Assembly: GCF_017311415.1 (NCBI RefSeq)
Contig: NZ_JAEKIS010000007.1
Coordinates: 212,622 to 276,621 of the forward strand
Reading direction: 5' to 3'
DNA: 64,000 nt
DNA from: Salipiger abyssi
Lineage (GTDB): Bacteria; Pseudomonadota; Alphaproteobacteria; Rhodobacterales; Rhodobacteraceae
The notes beneath the pieces were generated by a model, which was not told the origin of the DNA, searched no databases, and was given only the letters and a program-made list of their open reading frames with translations. This document shows, piece by piece, positions 47,116-58,863 of this stretch; positions within the stretch are counted from its first letter, which is position 1; each line of letters opens with the position of its first letter. Both the position numbers and the translations under genes were made by a program.

Positions 47116-49137
47116 ATGAGTGACCTGCGCAAGATCATCATCGACGGGAACGAGCTAGAGGTCGACGGGGCGATGACCCTGATTCAGGCCTGCGAACAGG
47201 CCGGGATCGAAGTGCCGCGTTTCTGCTATCACGAGCGGCTCAGCATCGCGGGCAACTGCCGGATGTGCCTTGTCGAAGTCGTCGGCGGCCCGCCGAAACC
47301 CGCCGCCTCCTGCGCCATGCAGGTGCGCGACCTGCGCCCTGGCCCGGAAGGCCAGCCGCCGGTGGTCAAGACCAACTCGCCGATGGTCAAGAAGGCCCGC
47401 GAGGGGGTGATGGAGTTCCTGCTCATCAACCACCCGCTCGACTGCCCGATCTGCGACCAGGGCGGCGAATGCGACCTCCAGGATCAGGCCATGGCCTATG
47501 GGGTGGATTTCTCGCGCTTCCGCGAGGCCAAGCGCGCGGTGGACGATCTCGATCTCGGGCCGCTGGTCGAAACCCACATGACCCGCTGCATCTCCTGCAC
47601 CCGCTGCGTGCGCTTCACCACCGAGGTGGCGGGCATCACCCAGATGGGCCAGACCGGGCGCGGCGAGGATGCGGAGATCACCTCCTATCTGAACCAGACG
47701 CTCGACTCGAACATGCAGGGCAATATCATCGACCTCTGCCCGGTCGGCGCGCTGGTCTCCAAGCCCTATGCCTTCACCGCCCGCCCGTGGGAGCTGACCA
47801 AGACCGAGAGCATCGACGTGATGGATGCGCTCGGCTCCAATATCCGGGTCGATACCAAGGGCCGCGAAGTGATGCGCTTTCTGCCGCGCAACCATGACGG
47901 CGTGAACGAGGAGTGGATCTCCGACAAGACGCGCTTTGTCTGGGACGGGCTGCGCCGCCAGCGGCTCGACAAGCCCTATGTGCGCGAGAACGGCAAGCTG
48001 CGCCCGGCCACCTGGCCCGAGGCGCTGACCAAGGCCGCCGAGGCGCTGAAGGGCGCCAAGAAACCCGCGGGCCTCGTGGGCGATCTCGCCCCGGTCGAGG
48101 CGGCGTTCTCGCTCAAGACGATGATCGAGGGGCTGGGCGGCAATGTGGAATGCCGCACCGATGGCGCGCGGCTGCCCGCCGGCAACCGCTCGGGCTATGT
48201 CGGCAATGCCTCCATCGAGGATATCGACGGCGCCAAGTTCATCCAGCTCATCGGCACCAATCCGAGCGATGAGGCGCCGGTGCTGAACGCGCGCATCCGC
48301 AAGGCCTATCTCGCCGGTGCGCAGATCGGTCTGGTGGGCGAGGCGGTGGACCTCACCTATGATTACGCCCATGTCGGCACCGACCGCGCCGCGCTCCAGG
48401 GCCTGCTCGACAAGGACTATGGCGATGTGCGCGATGCGCCGTCGGTGGTGATCGTCGGGCAGGGCGCCTTGCAGGAGGCCGACGGTGCCGCCGTGCTCGC
48501 CGCCGCGATGAAGCTGGCCGAGGATACGCAGTCGAAATTCATGGTGCTGCACACCGCCGCCGGCCGTGTCGGCGCGATGGATGTGGGGGCTGTGACCGAG
48601 GGCGGCATGGATGCCGCCATGGACGGCGCGGATGTGATCTGGAATCTCGGCGCCGACGAGGTCGAGATCGCCGATGGCCCCTTCGTGATTTATCAGGGCA
48701 GCCATGGCGACCGCGGCGCACACCGTGCCGACGTGATCCTGCCGGGCGCCGCCTATACGGAAGAAAACGGCCTCTTCGTGAACACCGAGGGCCGTCCGCA
48801 GCTTGCGCTTCGTGCGAGCTTTGCGCCGGGCGAGGCCAAGGAGAACTGGGCGATCCTGCGCGCGGTCTCTGCCGAGCTGGGCGCGACGCTGCCCTGGGAC
48901 AGTCTGCCGCAACTGCGTCAGGCGCTTGTGGCCGCCGTGCCGCATCTGGTCGAGATCGACACCGTGCCGGGCAACACCTGGTCGGCGGTCGCCCCGGGCA
49001 AGCTGGGCGACGCGAGCTTCCGCTACGCGGTGCGCGACTTCTACCTGAGCAACCCGATCGCGCGCGCCTCGGTGCTGATGGCGGAGCTGTCGGCCAATGC
49101 CAAGGCGCGCAAAGAGCGGCCGATGGCTGCGGAGTAA
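47116..49137 (+). CDS. nuoG: NADH-quinone oxidoreductase subunit G
   Basis: The 673-residue 75-kDa subunit. N-terminal ferredoxin-like [2Fe-2S] ligands are in [19 protein letters not shown]; the His-containing [4Fe-4S] site is in [20 protein letters not shown]; the third cluster is [11 protein letters not shown] molybdopterin-oxidoreductase-like domain without cofactor follows ([20 protein letters not shown]). Length is as in Rhodobacter and mitochondria, shorter than the E. coli form. ATG 47116 is preferred (GGGAAG 6 bases upstream); 47110 is in frame but too close. Confidence 0.97.
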   Translation: MSDLRKIIIDGNELEVDGAMTLIQACEQAGIEVPRFCYHERLSIAGNCRMCLVEVVGGPPKPAASCAMQVRDLRPGPEGQPPVVKTNSPMVKKAREGVMEFLLINHPLDCPICDQGGECDLQDQAMAYGVDFSRFREAKRAVDDLDLGPLVETHMTRCISCTRCVRFTTEVAGITQMGQTGRGEDAEITSYLNQTLDSNMQGNIIDLCPVGALVSKPYAFTARPWELTKTESIDVMDALGSNIRVDTKGREVMRFLPRNHDGVNEEWISDKTRFVWDGLRRQRLDKPYVRENGKLRPATWPEALTKAAEALKGAKKPAGLVGDLAPVEAAFSLKTMIEGLGGNVECRTDGARLPAGNRSGYVGNASIEDIDGAKFIQLIGTNPSDEAPVLNARIRKAYLAGAQIGLVGEAVDLTYDYAHVGTDRAALQGLLDKDYGDVRDAPSVVIVGQGALQEADGAAVLAAAMKLAEDTQSKFMVLHTAAGRVGAMDVGAVTEGGMDAAMDGADVIWNLGADEVEIADGPFVIYQGSHGDRGAHRADVILPGAAYTEENGLFVNTEGRPQLALRASFAPGEAKENWAILRAVSAELGATLPWDSLPQLRQALVAAVPHLVEIDTVPGNTWSAVAPGKLGDASFRYAVRDFYLSNPIARASVLMAELSANAKARKERPMAAE

Positions 49138-49139
49138 GC

Positions 49140-49532
49140 ATGTGGGCGCGGCTCGGCATACCGATTCTGGCGCTGGCTGCGCTTTGTTCCTGCGAGGAAG
49201 CCCCGCAGGACGAGGCGCCCTTTGTGCCGGAATATGCGGGGGTCGAGACGCGGCTGCTCGACGGGGATCTGGTGAACTTCTTCGTCGAGATGCGCGGCGC
49301 CCGGGATGCGGGCGACGTGGAAGATTACGCGCGTTGTGCTGCGGCGCAGTATGCGCTGATCCGCGGCTACGGATTTGCGCGGCATCTGCGCACGAATGTC
49401 GCGCAAGAGGGTGGCCTCTGGCGCGGAGATGCTGTTTACACGATCTCGGCGGCGCTGCCCCGAGGGCTCAAGACCATCGACGCGGAAGTCGTCGCTCTGG
49501 CCTGTGCCGAGAACGGAATACCGATGGTGTGA
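49140..49532 (+). CDS. Nuo-operon lipoprotein, hypothetical
   Basis: A 130-residue predicted lipoprotein: lipobox ALCSC with Cys18. The mature region [60 protein letters not shown] has a small alpha/beta look and a spaced Cys pair, common to proteins at this place between nuoG and nuoH in Rhodobacteraceae as far as I recall. It starts 2 bases after the nuoG stop. Function unknown. Confidence 0.65.
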   Translation: MWARLGIPILALAALCSCEEAPQDEAPFVPEYAGVETRLLDGDLVNFFVEMRGARDAGDVEDYARCAAAQYALIRGYGFARHLRTNVAQEGGLWRGDAVYTISAALPRGLKTIDAEVVALACAENGIPMV

Positions 49533-49542
49533 GGGACACTTG

Positions 49543-50580
49543 ATGGCAGACTTCTTTACCAACACCGGCCTTGGAATCGCTCTCGTCATAGTCGGGCAGA
49601 TCCTGCTGGTTCTCGTCCCGCTTCTCGTGGCGCTGGCCTTTCTGATGTATATGGACCGCAAGGTCTGGGCCGCCGTGCAGATGCGGCGCGGCCCCAACGT
49701 CGTGGGTGTCTTCGGCGTGCTGCAAAGCTTTGCGGACTTTCTGAAATACATCGTCAAGGAGGTGGTGTTTCCGGCGGGCGCCGACAAGGTCGTGTTCCTG
49801 CTGGCGCCGATGATCTCGCTGGTGATGGCCTTCATCGCCTGGGCGGTGATTCCCTTCAATGACGGCTGGGTGGTCGCCGATATCAACGTCGCGATCCTCT
49901 ACATCTTCGCCATCTCCTCACTCGAGGTTTACGGCGTGATCATGGGCGGCTGGGCGTCGAACTCGAAATACCCGTTCCTCGGCTCGCTGCGCTCCGCCGC
50001 GCAGATGATTTCTTACGAGGTGTCCATCGGTCTGATCATCATCGGCGTGATCATCTCCACCGGTTCGATGAACCTGACCGACATCGTGCATGCGCAGGAC
50101 GGGGCGGGGCTCCTGTCCTGGTACTGGCTGCCGCATTTCCCGATGGTCTTCCTGTTCTTCATCTCGGCGCTGGCCGAGACCAACCGCCCGCCCTTCGACC
50201 TTCCCGAAGCGGAATCCGAGCTGGTGGCCGGCTATCAGGTGGAATATTCCGCGACGCCCTTCCTGCTCTTCATGATCGGCGAACTGACCGCCGTGGTGCT
50301 GATGTGCGCGCTGGTCTCGCTGCTGTTCTTCGGCGGCTGGCTGTCGCCGATCCCGGGCCTGCCCGACGGCATCCTGTGGATGGTCCTCAAGATGGTGTTC
50401 TTCTTCTTCATCTTCGCGATGGTGAAGGCGATCACCCCCCGCTACCGCTATGACCAGCTGATGCGGCTGGGCTGGAAAGTCTTCCTGCCCTTCAGCCTCG
50501 TCTGGGTGGTCTTCGTCTCCTTCGCAGCAAAATTCGGCTGGTTCTGGGGTGTGTTCACCCGCTGGACCACAGGAGTTTAA
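49543..50580 (+). CDS. nuoH: NADH-quinone oxidoreductase subunit H
   Basis: The 345-residue membrane subunit at the junction of the two arms, with eight helices. Signatures: [19 protein letters not shown], the quinone-tunnel loop [20 protein letters not shown], and [27 protein letters not shown] precedes ATG. Length equals that of Rhodobacter NuoH. Confidence 0.97.
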   Translation: MADFFTNTGLGIALVIVGQILLVLVPLLVALAFLMYMDRKVWAAVQMRRGPNVVGVFGVLQSFADFLKYIVKEVVFPAGADKVVFLLAPMISLVMAFIAWAVIPFNDGWVVADINVAILYIFAISSLEVYGVIMGGWASNSKYPFLGSLRSAAQMISYEVSIGLIIIGVIISTGSMNLTDIVHAQDGAGLLSWYWLPHFPMVFLFFISALAETNRPPFDLPEAESELVAGYQVEYSATPFLLFMIGELTAVVLMCALVSLLFFGGWLSPIPGLPDGILWMVLKMVFFFFIFAMVKAITPRYRYDQLMRLGWKVFLPFSLVWVVFVSFAAKFGWFWGVFTRWTTGV

Positions 50581-51229
<649 letters not shown>

Positions 51230-51233
<4 letters not shown>

Positions 51234-51637
51234 GCGAATCCAAGACGCCTTTCGAGCTGATGATGGGCCAGGCGCATGAGATGGCGCGGGCCTTCAATCC
51301 GGCGCTGGAGAGCTTCAGCCCCAAGGGGTTCGAGAAACTCTGGCCGACCATGCCCAAGGACGTCATGGAGTTCTGGTTCGGGCGCGGTCTCTCGAAAGAG
51401 GGGCTCGACGCCAAGACCCGGCTGCTCTTGACGCTTGCGGGGTTGACGATGCAGGGCGCTCAGGCCGATACGCCGGTGCGCATGACGGTGCGCCACCTGC
51501 TCGAAGCCGGTGCCACCAAGGACGAGATCGCCGAGACCATCGCACAGATGTCGATGTTCGCTGGAATACCCGCCATGACCCGCGCCATGGAACTTGCGCG
51601 CGAGGTCATGGAAGACAACAAGGATGACGAAGCATGA
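51230..51637 (+). CDS. Carboxymuconolactone decarboxylase family protein
   Basis: A 135-residue all-helical protein of the CMD/AhpD family: [20 protein letters not shown] and [20 protein letters not shown] are typical. No Cys-x-x-Cys is present, so AhpD-type peroxidase chemistry is not expected; this leaves the decarboxylase-like branch, whose substrates vary. It is embedded between nuoI and nuoJ, and its stop overlaps the nuoJ ATG (ATGA). Link to complex I is unclear. Confidence 0.8.
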
Positions 51638-52236
51638 CCGTGTTCGCCTTCTACCTCTTTGCCCTTTGCGTCATCGTCGGGGGGCTTTTCACGGTGATCA
51701 GCCGCAATCCGGTGCATTCGGTGCTCTGGCTGATCCTGGCCTTCCTGAGCTCCGCCGGGCTCTTCGTGCTCCTCGGCGCCGAGTTCGTGGCGATGCTGCT
51801 GATCATCGTCTATGTCGGCGCGGTGGCGGTGCTCTTCCTCTTCGTGGTGATGATGCTCGACGTGGATTTCGCCGAGCTGCGCGCGGGGATGGCGAAATAC
51901 ATGCCGCTGGCGCTGCTGATCGGGCTGGTCTTCCTGATGGAGCTGGGCATGGCCTTCGGCGCCTGGGAAACCTCCGAGATGGCGGCGACGCAGCTCTCGG
52001 CACCGGCGCCGGCGGATGTGCAGAACACCGCCGCGCTCGGCGTGCTGCTCTATGACCGTTACTTCCTGCTGTTCCAGCTTGCCGGGCTCATCCTGCTGGT
52101 CGCCATGATCGGCGCCATCGTGCTTACCCTGCGCCACCGCACCGACGTCAAGCGCCAGAACGTGCTGGCGCAGATGTGGCGCGACCCGGCCAAGTCGATG
52201 GAGCTGAAGGACGTGAAACCGGGGCAGGGGCTCTAG
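51634..52236 (+). CDS. nuoJ: NADH-quinone oxidoreductase subunit J
   Basis: The 200-residue membrane subunit (ND6 type) with five helices: [60 protein letters not shown] (containing the mobile helix with its pi-bulge), and a later [18 protein letters not shown]. The C-terminal tail is hydrophilic. It overlaps the CMD gene by 4 bases. Confidence 0.96.
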   Translation: MTVFAFYLFALCVIVGGLFTVISRNPVHSVLWLILAFLSSAGLFVLLGAEFVAMLLIIVYVGAVAVLFLFVVMMLDVDFAELRAGMAKYMPLALLIGLVFLMELGMAFGAWETSEMAATQLSAPAPADVQNTAALGVLLYDRYFLLFQLAGLILLVAMIGAIVLTLRHRTDVKRQNVLAQMWRDPAKSMELKDVKPGQGL

Positions 52237-52247
52237 GCCTCCGCCCG

Positions 52248-52310
52248 CCCCGGACCCGATCCGGGGCCTACTCCGGGCACGACCTGGGGCCTCCCGCCAG
52301 CGATGGCGGG
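52248..52310. repeat. Hairpin cluster in the nuoJ-nuoK gap
   Basis: CCCCGGA-CCCGA-TCCGGGG (52248-52266) and CCCGCCA-GCGA-TGGCGGG (52293-52310) are both perfect 7-bp stems. A third, TGCCCC/GGGGCA, lies just downstream around 52360. The first resembles a CCCCGGA/TCCGGGG motif scattered in Roseobacter genomes. No T-run follows, so none is a terminator. Confidence 0.6.
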
Positions 52311-52386
52311 CACCGAAAGAGACAGGGGCTCTTACCGGCCCCGGAAGAAGACAATTGCCCCCAAAGGGGCAGGGATAGGGACAGCG

Positions 52387-52488
52387 ATGAGCGTAGCCAG
52401 TTGGATAGCCATCTTTTTCGCGGGGATCTTCGTTCCCGTCGTCCTGGGAATACGTCAATCGCGGCGTCGGAACGGAGATCTCAGATGA
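52387..52488 (+). CDS. 33-residue single-span membrane peptide in nuo operon
   Basis: ATG at 52387 opens a 33-codon frame, [20 protein letters not shown] then [13 protein letters not shown]: one hydrophobic helix (residues 5-22) followed by a basic tail, the form of an inner-membrane small protein with its C-terminus in the cytoplasm. The stop overlaps the nuoK ATG (ATGA). AGGGACAG serves as ribosome site. It may be a tiny accessory subunit of complex I or a leader that couples nuoK translation. No homologue is known to me. Confidence 0.6.
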   Translation: MSVASWIAIFFAGIFVPVVLGIRQSRRRNGDLR

Positions 52489-52790
52489 TCGGACTTGAAC
52501 ATTACCTGACAGTGGCGGCGGTGCTGTTCGTCACCGGCATTTTCGGGATCTTCCTGAACCGGAAGAACGTGATCATCCTGCTGATGAGCATCGAGCTCAT
52601 CCTGCTCTCGGTGAACATCAATTTCGTGGCCTTCTCCTCCTATCTGGGGGATCTCGCGGGCCAGGTCTTCACGCTCTTCGTCCTGACCGTGGCCGCCGCC
52701 GAGGCCGCCATCGGCCTCGCGATCCTCGTCTGCTTCTTCCGCAACCGCGGCTCCATCGCCGTGGAAGACGTCAACGTGATGAAAGGCTGA
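52485..52790 (+). CDS. nuoK: NADH-quinone oxidoreductase subunit K
   Basis: The 101-residue three-helix membrane subunit (ND4L). Two conserved membrane glutamates for proton transfer are visible, in [17 protein letters not shown] and [17 protein letters not shown]. Length is standard. Start ATG is coupled to the 33-residue peptide by ATGA. Confidence 0.96.
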   Translation: MIGLEHYLTVAAVLFVTGIFGIFLNRKNVIILLMSIELILLSVNINFVAFSSYLGDLAGQVFTLFVLTVAAAEAAIGLAILVCFFRNRGSIAVEDVNVMKG

Positions 52791-52796
52791 TCCGAC

Positions 52797-54968
52797 ATGG
52801 AGACGATCATTCTCTTCGCCCCGCTCGTGGGCGCCATCGTCGGGGGCTTCGGCTGGAAGTTCATCGGCGAGAAAGGGGCCCAGTGGGTCACCACCGGGCT
52901 GCTGTTCCTCGCCTGTATCCTGTCCTGGATCGTGTTCCTGACGCTGGGCGACGCGCATACCGTCTCGCTCTTCCGTTTCATCGAGAGTGGCACGCTTTCC
53001 ACCGAATGGGCGATCCGCGTCGACCGGCTGACCGCGATCATGCTGATCGTGGTGACCACGGTCTCGGCGCTCGTGCACCTCTACAGCTTCGGCTACATGG
53101 CGCATGACCCGCAGTTCGAGCACACGCCCTACAGGGCGCGTTTCTTCGCCTATCTGTCGCTCTTCACCTTCGCCATGCTGGCGCTGGTGACCTCCGACAA
53201 CCTGGTGCAGATGTTCTTCGGCTGGGAGGGCGTGGGTCTCGCCTCCTACCTGCTGATCGGCTTCTACTACAAGAAACCCTCGGCCAACGCCGCCGCGATC
53301 AAGGCCTTCGTGGTCAACCGGGTCGGCGATTTCGGCTTCGCGCTGGGGATCTTCGCGCTGTTCTTCCTCACCGACAGCATCCAGTTCGACCAGATCTTCA
53401 ACGAGATCCCGCGCATCGCGGAAACCCAGATCACCTTCCTCTGGACCGACTGGAACGCCGCCAACCTGATCGCCTTCCTGCTCTTCGTGGGCGCGATGGG
53501 GAAATCGGCGCAGCTCTTCCTGCACACCTGGCTGCCGGACGCGATGGAAGGCCCGACGCCCGTTTCGGCACTGATCCACGCCGCCACCATGGTGACGGCG
53601 GGCGTGTTCCTCGTCTGCCGCATGTCGCCGCTGATGGAATACGCGCCGCAGGCCACCGCCTTCATCACCTTCCTCGGTGCCACCACGGCCTTTGTCGCCG
53701 CGACCATCGGTCTGGTGCAGACCGACATCAAGCGCGTGATCGCCTATTCCACCATGTCGCAGCTCGGCTACATGTTCGTGGCCGCCGGTGTCGGCGTCTA
53801 TTCGGCGGCGATGTTCCACCTGCTGACCCACGCTTTCTTCAAGGCGATGCTGTTCCTCGGCGCCGGCTCGGTCATCCACGCGATGCATCACGAGCAGGAC
53901 ATGCGGAACTACGGCGCGCTGCGCAAAAAGGTGCCCTTCACCTTCTGGGCGATGATGATCGGCACGCTGGCGATCACCGGGGTGGGCATTCCGCTCTCGG
54001 GCTGGGTCGGCTTTGCCGGCTTCGTCTCCAAGGATGCGATCATCGAAAGCTCCTGGGCGGGCACCGAGGGCGGCTATGCCTTCTGGATGCTGGTCATCGC
54101 GGCGCTTTTCACCTCCTTCTACTCCTGGCGGCTGATGTTCCTGACCTTCTACGGCAAGGCACGGGGCGACAAGCACACCCATGAGCACGCGCATGAAAGC
54201 CCGAAGGTCATGCTGATCCCGCTGGGCGTTCTGGCCATCGGCGCGGTGTTCTCCGGCATGGTGTTCTACAAGGCCTTCTTCGGCGATCACGACAAGGTGC
54301 TGAGCTTCTTCGGCATGCCCGCGCATCACGCCGAGGCCAGCGAAGCGGGCCACGGCACCGAGACCGCCGCCGCCGGCCATGGCGAAGAGGCTGCGCAAGC
54401 GGCCGATGAGCCGGCCACCGAGGAGGCCGCCACGGAAGAGACCGCCGCCGCCGACACGGAGGAGGGCGCAGAGCCCGCCGCCGAGGACGCCGAGGCCCAT
54501 GCCGCGACCGGGCTCGACTACGGGGCGATCTACATGGCCCCCGACAACGAGGTCATGGACGAGGCGCACCACGCTCCGGTCTGGGTGAAACTCTCGCCCT
54601 TCATCGCCATGGTGCTGGGCTTCGTGGTCGCCTACTGGTTCTACATCGTGAACCCGGTGCTGCCGCGCAAGCTCGCCGAGCAGCAGCGTCCGCTCTACCT
54701 GTTCCTGCTGAACAAGTGGTATTTCGACGAGGCCTATGACTTCCTCTTCGTGCGCCCCGCCAAGGCGGTGGGCCGCTTCTTCTGGAGGCGCGGCGACGGC
54801 AATGTCATCGACGGCACCATCAACGGTGTCGCCATGGGGATCATCCCCTTCTTCACCAAACTCGCGGGACGCGCGCAGTCCGGCTACATCTTCACTTACG
54901 CCTTCGCCATGGTGATCGGGATCGCGATCCTGGTGACCTGGATGTCGATCCTCGGAGGGGCCCACTAA
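52797..54968 (+). CDS. nuoL: NADH-quinone oxidoreductase subunit L
   Basis: The 723-residue antiporter-like proton channel at the far end of the membrane arm. Conserved motifs: [40 protein letters not shown] and [20 protein letters not shown]. The long lateral helix is at the C-terminus. An Ala/Glu-rich, His-containing insert of about 65 residues (roughly 507-572, [20 protein letters not shown] and on) lengthens a loop before the last helices. Its stop overlaps the nuoM ATG by one base (TAATG). Confidence 0.96.
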   Translation: METIILFAPLVGAIVGGFGWKFIGEKGAQWVTTGLLFLACILSWIVFLTLGDAHTVSLFRFIESGTLSTEWAIRVDRLTAIMLIVVTTVSALVHLYSFGYMAHDPQFEHTPYRARFFAYLSLFTFAMLALVTSDNLVQMFFGWEGVGLASYLLIGFYYKKPSANAAAIKAFVVNRVGDFGFALGIFALFFLTDSIQFDQIFNEIPRIAETQITFLWTDWNAANLIAFLLFVGAMGKSAQLFLHTWLPDAMEGPTPVSALIHAATMVTAGVFLVCRMSPLMEYAPQATAFITFLGATTAFVAATIGLVQTDIKRVIAYSTMSQLGYMFVAAGVGVYSAAMFHLLTHAFFKAMLFLGAGSVIHAMHHEQDMRNYGALRKKVPFTFWAMMIGTLAITGVGIPLSGWVGFAGFVSKDAIIESSWAGTEGGYAFWMLVIAALFTSFYSWRLMFLTFYGKARGDKHTHEHAHESPKVMLIPLGVLAIGAVFSGMVFYKAFFGDHDKVLSFFGMPAHHAEASEAGHGTETAAAGHGEEAAQAADEPATEEAATEETAAADTEEGAEPAAEDAEAHAATGLDYGAIYMAPDNEVMDEAHHAPVWVKLSPFIAMVLGFVVAYWFYIVNPVLPRKLAEQQRPLYLFLLNKWYFDEAYDFLFVRPAKAVGRFFWRRGDGNVIDGTINGVAMGIIPFFTKLAGRAQSGYIFTYAFAMVIGIAILVTWMSILGGAH

Positions 54969-56518
54969 TGGATAACCTGCTGTCCATCGTCACCTTCCTG
55001 CCCGCGCTCGCGGCGCTGATCCTCGCGCTGTTCCTGCGCGGCGGAGACGCCGCGGCGGACCGGAACGCCAAGTGGCTGGCGATGATCGCCACCTCGGCGA
55101 CCTTCGTGATCTCGCTCTTCATCCTGTTCCAGTTCGACACCTCGGAGACCGGTTTCCAGATGGTCGAAGAGGGAAGCTGGATCATGGGGATGAACTACAA
55201 GATGGGCGTCGACGGCATCTCGGTGCTCTTCGTGATGCTCACCACCTTCATGATGCCGCTGACCATCCTCGCAAGCTGGGACGTAAAGACCCGCGTCAAG
55301 GAATACATGATCGCCTTCCTGCTGCTGGAAACGCTGATGCTCGGCGTGTTCATGGCGCTGGATCTGGTGCTGTTCTACCTGTTCTTCGAGGCGGGCCTGA
55401 TCCCGATGTTCCTGATCATCGGCATCTGGGGCGGCAAGAACCGCATCTATGCGAGCTTCAAGTTCTTCCTCTACACCTTCCTCGGCTCGGTGCTGATGCT
55501 GGTGGCCATGGTGGCGATGTATGCCGATGCCGGCACCACCGACATCCCGACGCTGCTGGCGCATGAATTCGCCTTCGCCGATTTCGAGGTGCTGGGCATC
55601 CATATCGTCGGCGGCATGCAGACCATGCTGTGGCTGGCGTTCTTCGCCAGCTTCGCGGTCAAGATGCCGATGTGGCCGGTGCATACCTGGCTGCCCGACG
55701 CGCACGTTCAGGCGCCCACCGCGGGCTCTGTCGTGCTGGCGGCGATCCTGCTGAAGATGGGCGGCTACGGCTTCCTGCGCTTCTCGCTGCCGATGTTCCC
55801 GGTGGGCTCCGAGGTCATGGCGCCGCTGGTCTTCTGGATGTCGGCCATCGCCATCGTCTACACCTCGCTGGTGGCGCTGGTGCAGGAGGACATGAAGAAG
55901 CTCATCGCCTATTCGTCGGTTGCCCACATGGGCTATGTGACCATGGGCATCTTTGCCGCCAACCAGCAGGGCGTCGACGGCGCGATCTTCCAGATGATCA
56001 GCCACGGCTTTGTCTCGGGCGCGCTCTTCCTCTGCGTGGGCGTGATCTACGACCGCATGCACACCCGCGAGATCGACGCCTATGGCGGCCTGGTGAACCG
56101 CATGCCGGCCTATGCGCTGATCTTCATGCTCTTCACCATGGCCAATGTCGGCCTGCCCGGCACCTCCGGCTTCATCGGCGAATTCCTGACGCTGATGGGG
56201 ATCTTCCAGGTCAACACCTGGGTGGCGGCGGTCGCGGCCTCCGGCGTGATCTTCTCGGCGGCCTATGCGCTCTGGCTCTACCGCCGGGTGGTCTTTGGCG
56301 ATCTCATCAAGGAGAGCCTCAAGACCATCCAGGACATGACCGCCCGCGAGAAATGGATCTTTGCGCCGCTGGTGGTGATGACGCTCTGGCTGGGGGTCTA
56401 TCCCTCCGCCGCGCTTGATATCATCGGGCCCTCGGTCGAGGCGCTTGTGGACAATTACGATACGGCCATCGCGGCCGCCGATCTCGGCGGACCGGTTGTG
56501 GCCGAAGCCAACCACTAA
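54968..56518 (+). CDS. nuoM: NADH-quinone oxidoreductase subunit M
   Basis: The 516-residue second antiporter-like subunit. Motifs: [20 protein letters not shown] with the key Glu, [20 protein letters not shown], and [20 protein letters not shown]. Fourteen helices, as in the family. It starts on the last base of the nuoL stop and ends 11 bases before nuoN. Confidence 0.97.
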   Translation: MDNLLSIVTFLPALAALILALFLRGGDAAADRNAKWLAMIATSATFVISLFILFQFDTSETGFQMVEEGSWIMGMNYKMGVDGISVLFVMLTTFMMPLTILASWDVKTRVKEYMIAFLLLETLMLGVFMALDLVLFYLFFEAGLIPMFLIIGIWGGKNRIYASFKFFLYTFLGSVLMLVAMVAMYADAGTTDIPTLLAHEFAFADFEVLGIHIVGGMQTMLWLAFFASFAVKMPMWPVHTWLPDAHVQAPTAGSVVLAAILLKMGGYGFLRFSLPMFPVGSEVMAPLVFWMSAIAIVYTSLVALVQEDMKKLIAYSSVAHMGYVTMGIFAANQQGVDGAIFQMISHGFVSGALFLCVGVIYDRMHTREIDAYGGLVNRMPAYALIFMLFTMANVGLPGTSGFIGEFLTLMGIFQVNTWVAAVAASGVIFSAAYALWLYRRVVFGDLIKESLKTIQDMTAREKWIFAPLVVMTLWLGVYPSAALDIIGPSVEALVDNYDTAIAAADLGGPVVAEANH

Positions 56519-56529
56519 GGGGGCGGGAT

Positions 56530-57972
56530 ATGATCTCGGCTGATCTGAACATCATCCTTCCGGAGATCGTGCTGGCGGTCTGGGCCATGCTGGCGCTGGT
56601 CGGCGCGGTCTATACCGGCAAGGACAAGATGGCCACGGCTCTGGTCTGGGCCAGCGCCGCGCTCTTCCTGCTCGTGGCGATCTGGATCGGGACCACCGGC
56701 AGCGGCGACCGCGCCGCCTTCTCGGGCATGTTCATCGACGATGCGTTCTCGCGCTTCGCCAAGGTGGTGATCCTGGTCTCGGCGGCGGCGGTGCTGCTGA
56801 TGGGCGAGGGCTACATGTCGCGCCACAAGATCCTGCGCTTCGAATACCCGGTGCTGGTGGTGTTGTCGGTCGTCGGCATGATGATGATGGTCTCGGCGGG
56901 CGATCTGATGTCGCTCTATATGGGGCTGGAGCTGCAATCGCTGGCGCTCTACGTGGTCGCCTCGCTGCGCCGCGACAGCGAGCGCTCCACCGAAGCCGGC
57001 CTGAAATATTTCGTGCTGGGCGCGCTCAGCTCGGGCCTGCTGCTCTACGGCGCCTCGCTGACCTACGGTTTCGCCGGCACCACGCTGTTCTCGGGCATCA
57101 TCGCCGCGGCGACCGAGGGGCATCTGTCGCTCGGCGTGCTGATCGGCCTCGTGATGATGATGGCGGGTCTGGCCTTCAAGGTCTCTGCCGTGCCGTTCCA
57201 CATGTGGACGCCCGACGTCTACGAAGGCTCGCCGACCCCGGTCACCGCCTTCTTCGCCACCGCGCCGAAAGTGGCGGCCATGGGGCTTTTCGCCCGGCTG
57301 CTGTTTGACGCCTTCGGCGGCGCCGTTGCCGACTGGAGCCAAGTCGTGGCGCTCTTGTCGCTGCTCTCGATGTTCCTGGGCTCGGTCGCGGCGATCGGCC
57401 AGCGCGACATCAAGCGCCTGATGGCCTATTCCTCGATCACCCATATGGGCTATGCGCTGATGGGGCTGGCCTCGGGCACCGAGTTCGGCGTGCAGGCGAT
57501 GCTGGTCTATATGGCGATCTACGTGACGATGAACGTGGGCACCTTCGCCTTCATCCTGTCGATGACCCATGAGGGCGAGCCGGTGACCGATATCCGCGCG
57601 CTCGGCATGTATTCGAAGAAAGAGCCGGGCCGGGCGCTGGCGATGCTAGTGCTGCTGTTCTCGCTCGCCGGCGTGCCGCCGCTGGTCGGTTTCTTCGGCA
57701 AGCTCTACGTGCTTCAGGCGGCCTATGGCGCCGGGCTCGTCTGGCTGGCGGTGGCCGGTGTGATCGCGTCGGTGATCGGCGCGTTCTACTACCTGCGCAT
57801 CGTCTACTACATGTATTTCGGCGAAGACCGCGAGGACGCGCTGGATGCCGGCGGCTCGCCGCTGCTCTGGGGCCTTCTGATGGCCTCGGCCGCGATCATG
57901 GTGGTGGGCGTGGTGAACCTCTTCGGGGTCGAGGGCGCCGCGGCGGCTGCGGCGGCGACGCTTGTCAACTGA
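56530..57972 (+). CDS. nuoN: NADH-quinone oxidoreductase subunit N
   Basis: The 480-residue third antiporter-like subunit. Motifs: [20 protein letters not shown] with its Glu, [20 protein letters not shown], and [21 protein letters not shown] strong terminator lies 26 bases after its stop, closing the nuo operon. Length is normal. Confidence 0.97.
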   Translation: MISADLNIILPEIVLAVWAMLALVGAVYTGKDKMATALVWASAALFLLVAIWIGTTGSGDRAAFSGMFIDDAFSRFAKVVILVSAAAVLLMGEGYMSRHKILRFEYPVLVVLSVVGMMMMVSAGDLMSLYMGLELQSLALYVVASLRRDSERSTEAGLKYFVLGALSSGLLLYGASLTYGFAGTTLFSGIIAAATEGHLSLGVLIGLVMMMAGLAFKVSAVPFHMWTPDVYEGSPTPVTAFFATAPKVAAMGLFARLLFDAFGGAVADWSQVVALLSLLSMFLGSVAAIGQRDIKRLMAYSSITHMGYALMGLASGTEFGVQAMLVYMAIYVTMNVGTFAFILSMTHEGEPVTDIRALGMYSKKEPGRALAMLVLLFSLAGVPPLVGFFGKLYVLQAAYGAGLVWLAVAGVIASVIGAFYYLRIVYYMYFGEDREDALDAGGSPLLWGLLMASAAIMVVGVVNLFGVEGAAAAAAATLVN

Positions 57973-57997
57973 CGCCCGGTTTCGGGCGATGTCCTGT

Positions 57998-58028
57998 GGT
58001 GACGCGCCTCTGGCGCGTCGCCTTTTTT
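57998..58028 (+). terminator. nuo operon terminator
   Basis: GGTGACGCGCC-TCT-GGCGCGTCGCC makes an 11-bp stem with one G-T pair, followed directly by TTTTTT. The inner GCGCCTCTGGCGC is exactly complementary to GCGCCAGAGGCGC in the next hairpin (58033-58049). Confidence 0.9.
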
Positions 58029-58032
58029 GTAG

Positions 58033-58084
58033 GGGCGCCAGAGGCGCCCGTGCCTCCGGCGGGGATATTTTCAGCCAATGGAAA
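58033..58084. repeat. Hairpin and dispersed motif upstream of birA
   Basis: GGGCGCC-AGA-GGCGCCC (58033-58049) is a perfect hairpin, and CCGGCGGGGATATTTTCAGC plus CAATGGAAA (58056-58084) follows. The latter matches the block at 35411-35437 in its GG-x-TATTTTCAG core. Motifs of this kind are scattered between genes in Rhodobacteraceae. Confidence 0.55.
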
Positions 58085-58103
58085 CCATGGGGCGTCGCCT
58101 GAG

Positions 58104-58850
58104 ATGAGCTGGCCTGCGGGATACGGGCGGCGGGTGCTGGCGGAGGTGGACAGCACCAATGCCGAGGCTGCGCGGCTGGCCGGATCGCTGCCCGGGCCGG
58201 AATGGATCTGCGCGCTGCGCCAGACCGCCGGGCGCGGACGGCGCGGGCGGGCCTGGGCCAATCCGGAAGGGAACTTCTCGGCGACGCTGCTGCTGATGCC
58301 GCGCGAGGCGCCGCAGGTGGTGGCGCTGCGCAGCTTCGTCTCGTCTCTGGCGCTTTACGATGCCTTCGCGCTGGCCACGGGCCGCATCGAGGGGCTGTCG
58401 CTGAAATGGCCCAATGACGTGCTGCTGAACGGCGGCAAGGTGGCGGGGATCCTGCTGGAGAGCCTCGGCCCGCGTCGCGGCGTGGCGCATCTGGCCATCG
58501 GCTTCGGCGTGAACCTGGCGGTGGCACCCGGCGCGGGCGAGGTCGAGCCTGGGGCGGTCAGGCCGGTCTCGCTGCTCTCGGAGACCGGGATCTCCGTGGC
58601 GCCGGAGGCGTTTCTCGACCTGCTCGCCAGTGCCTATGCGGAGCACGAGGCGCGCTTTGTCACCTACGGGTTTGCGCCGCTGCGCGAGGCCTGGCTGGCC
58701 CGGGCGGCGCGGCTGGGCGAGGAGATCACCGCGCGCACCGGCACAACCGAGATCGTGGGCCGCTTCGAGACCGTGGACGAGGCGGGCAACCTGATCCTGG
58801 CGACGCGGGCGGGCCGGCAGGCCATCGCCGCGGCGGATGTGTTCTTCTGA
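58104..58850 (+). CDS. birA: Biotin-[acetyl-CoA-carboxylase] ligase
   Basis: A 248-residue biotin protein ligase. Core motifs: EVDSTNAEAARLAG, QTAGRGRRGRAWANPEGNF (biotinyl-AMP loop), LKWPNDVLLNGGKVAGILLE with the catalytic Lys, and GFGVNLAVAP. The DNA-binding domain of E. coli BirA is absent, so it is a monofunctional ligase. It should biotinylate carrier proteins including MccA. ATG 58104 is the first Met in frame with the conserved region; the ribosome site is weak. It follows the nuo terminator. Confidence 0.94.
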   Translation: MSWPAGYGRRVLAEVDSTNAEAARLAGSLPGPEWICALRQTAGRGRRGRAWANPEGNFSATLLLMPREAPQVVALRSFVSSLALYDAFALATGRIEGLSLKWPNDVLLNGGKVAGILLESLGPRRGVAHLAIGFGVNLAVAPGAGEVEPGAVRPVSLLSETGISVAPEAFLDLLASAYAEHEARFVTYGFAPLREAWLARAARLGEEITARTGTTEIVGRFETVDEAGNLILATRAGRQAIAAADVFF

Positions 58851-58863
58851 GGAGGGGGCGGCC

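Noticed and set aside
52455..54965. An 836-codon open frame on the minus strand opposite nuoK and nuoL, rich in His, Glu and Asp
   Set aside because: It mirrors nuoL codon by codon. Long antisense frames are expected where third positions are mostly G or C, and the product has no fold-like pattern. Similar frames opposite nuoE, nuoG, nuoM, edd and dctM were left out for the same reason.
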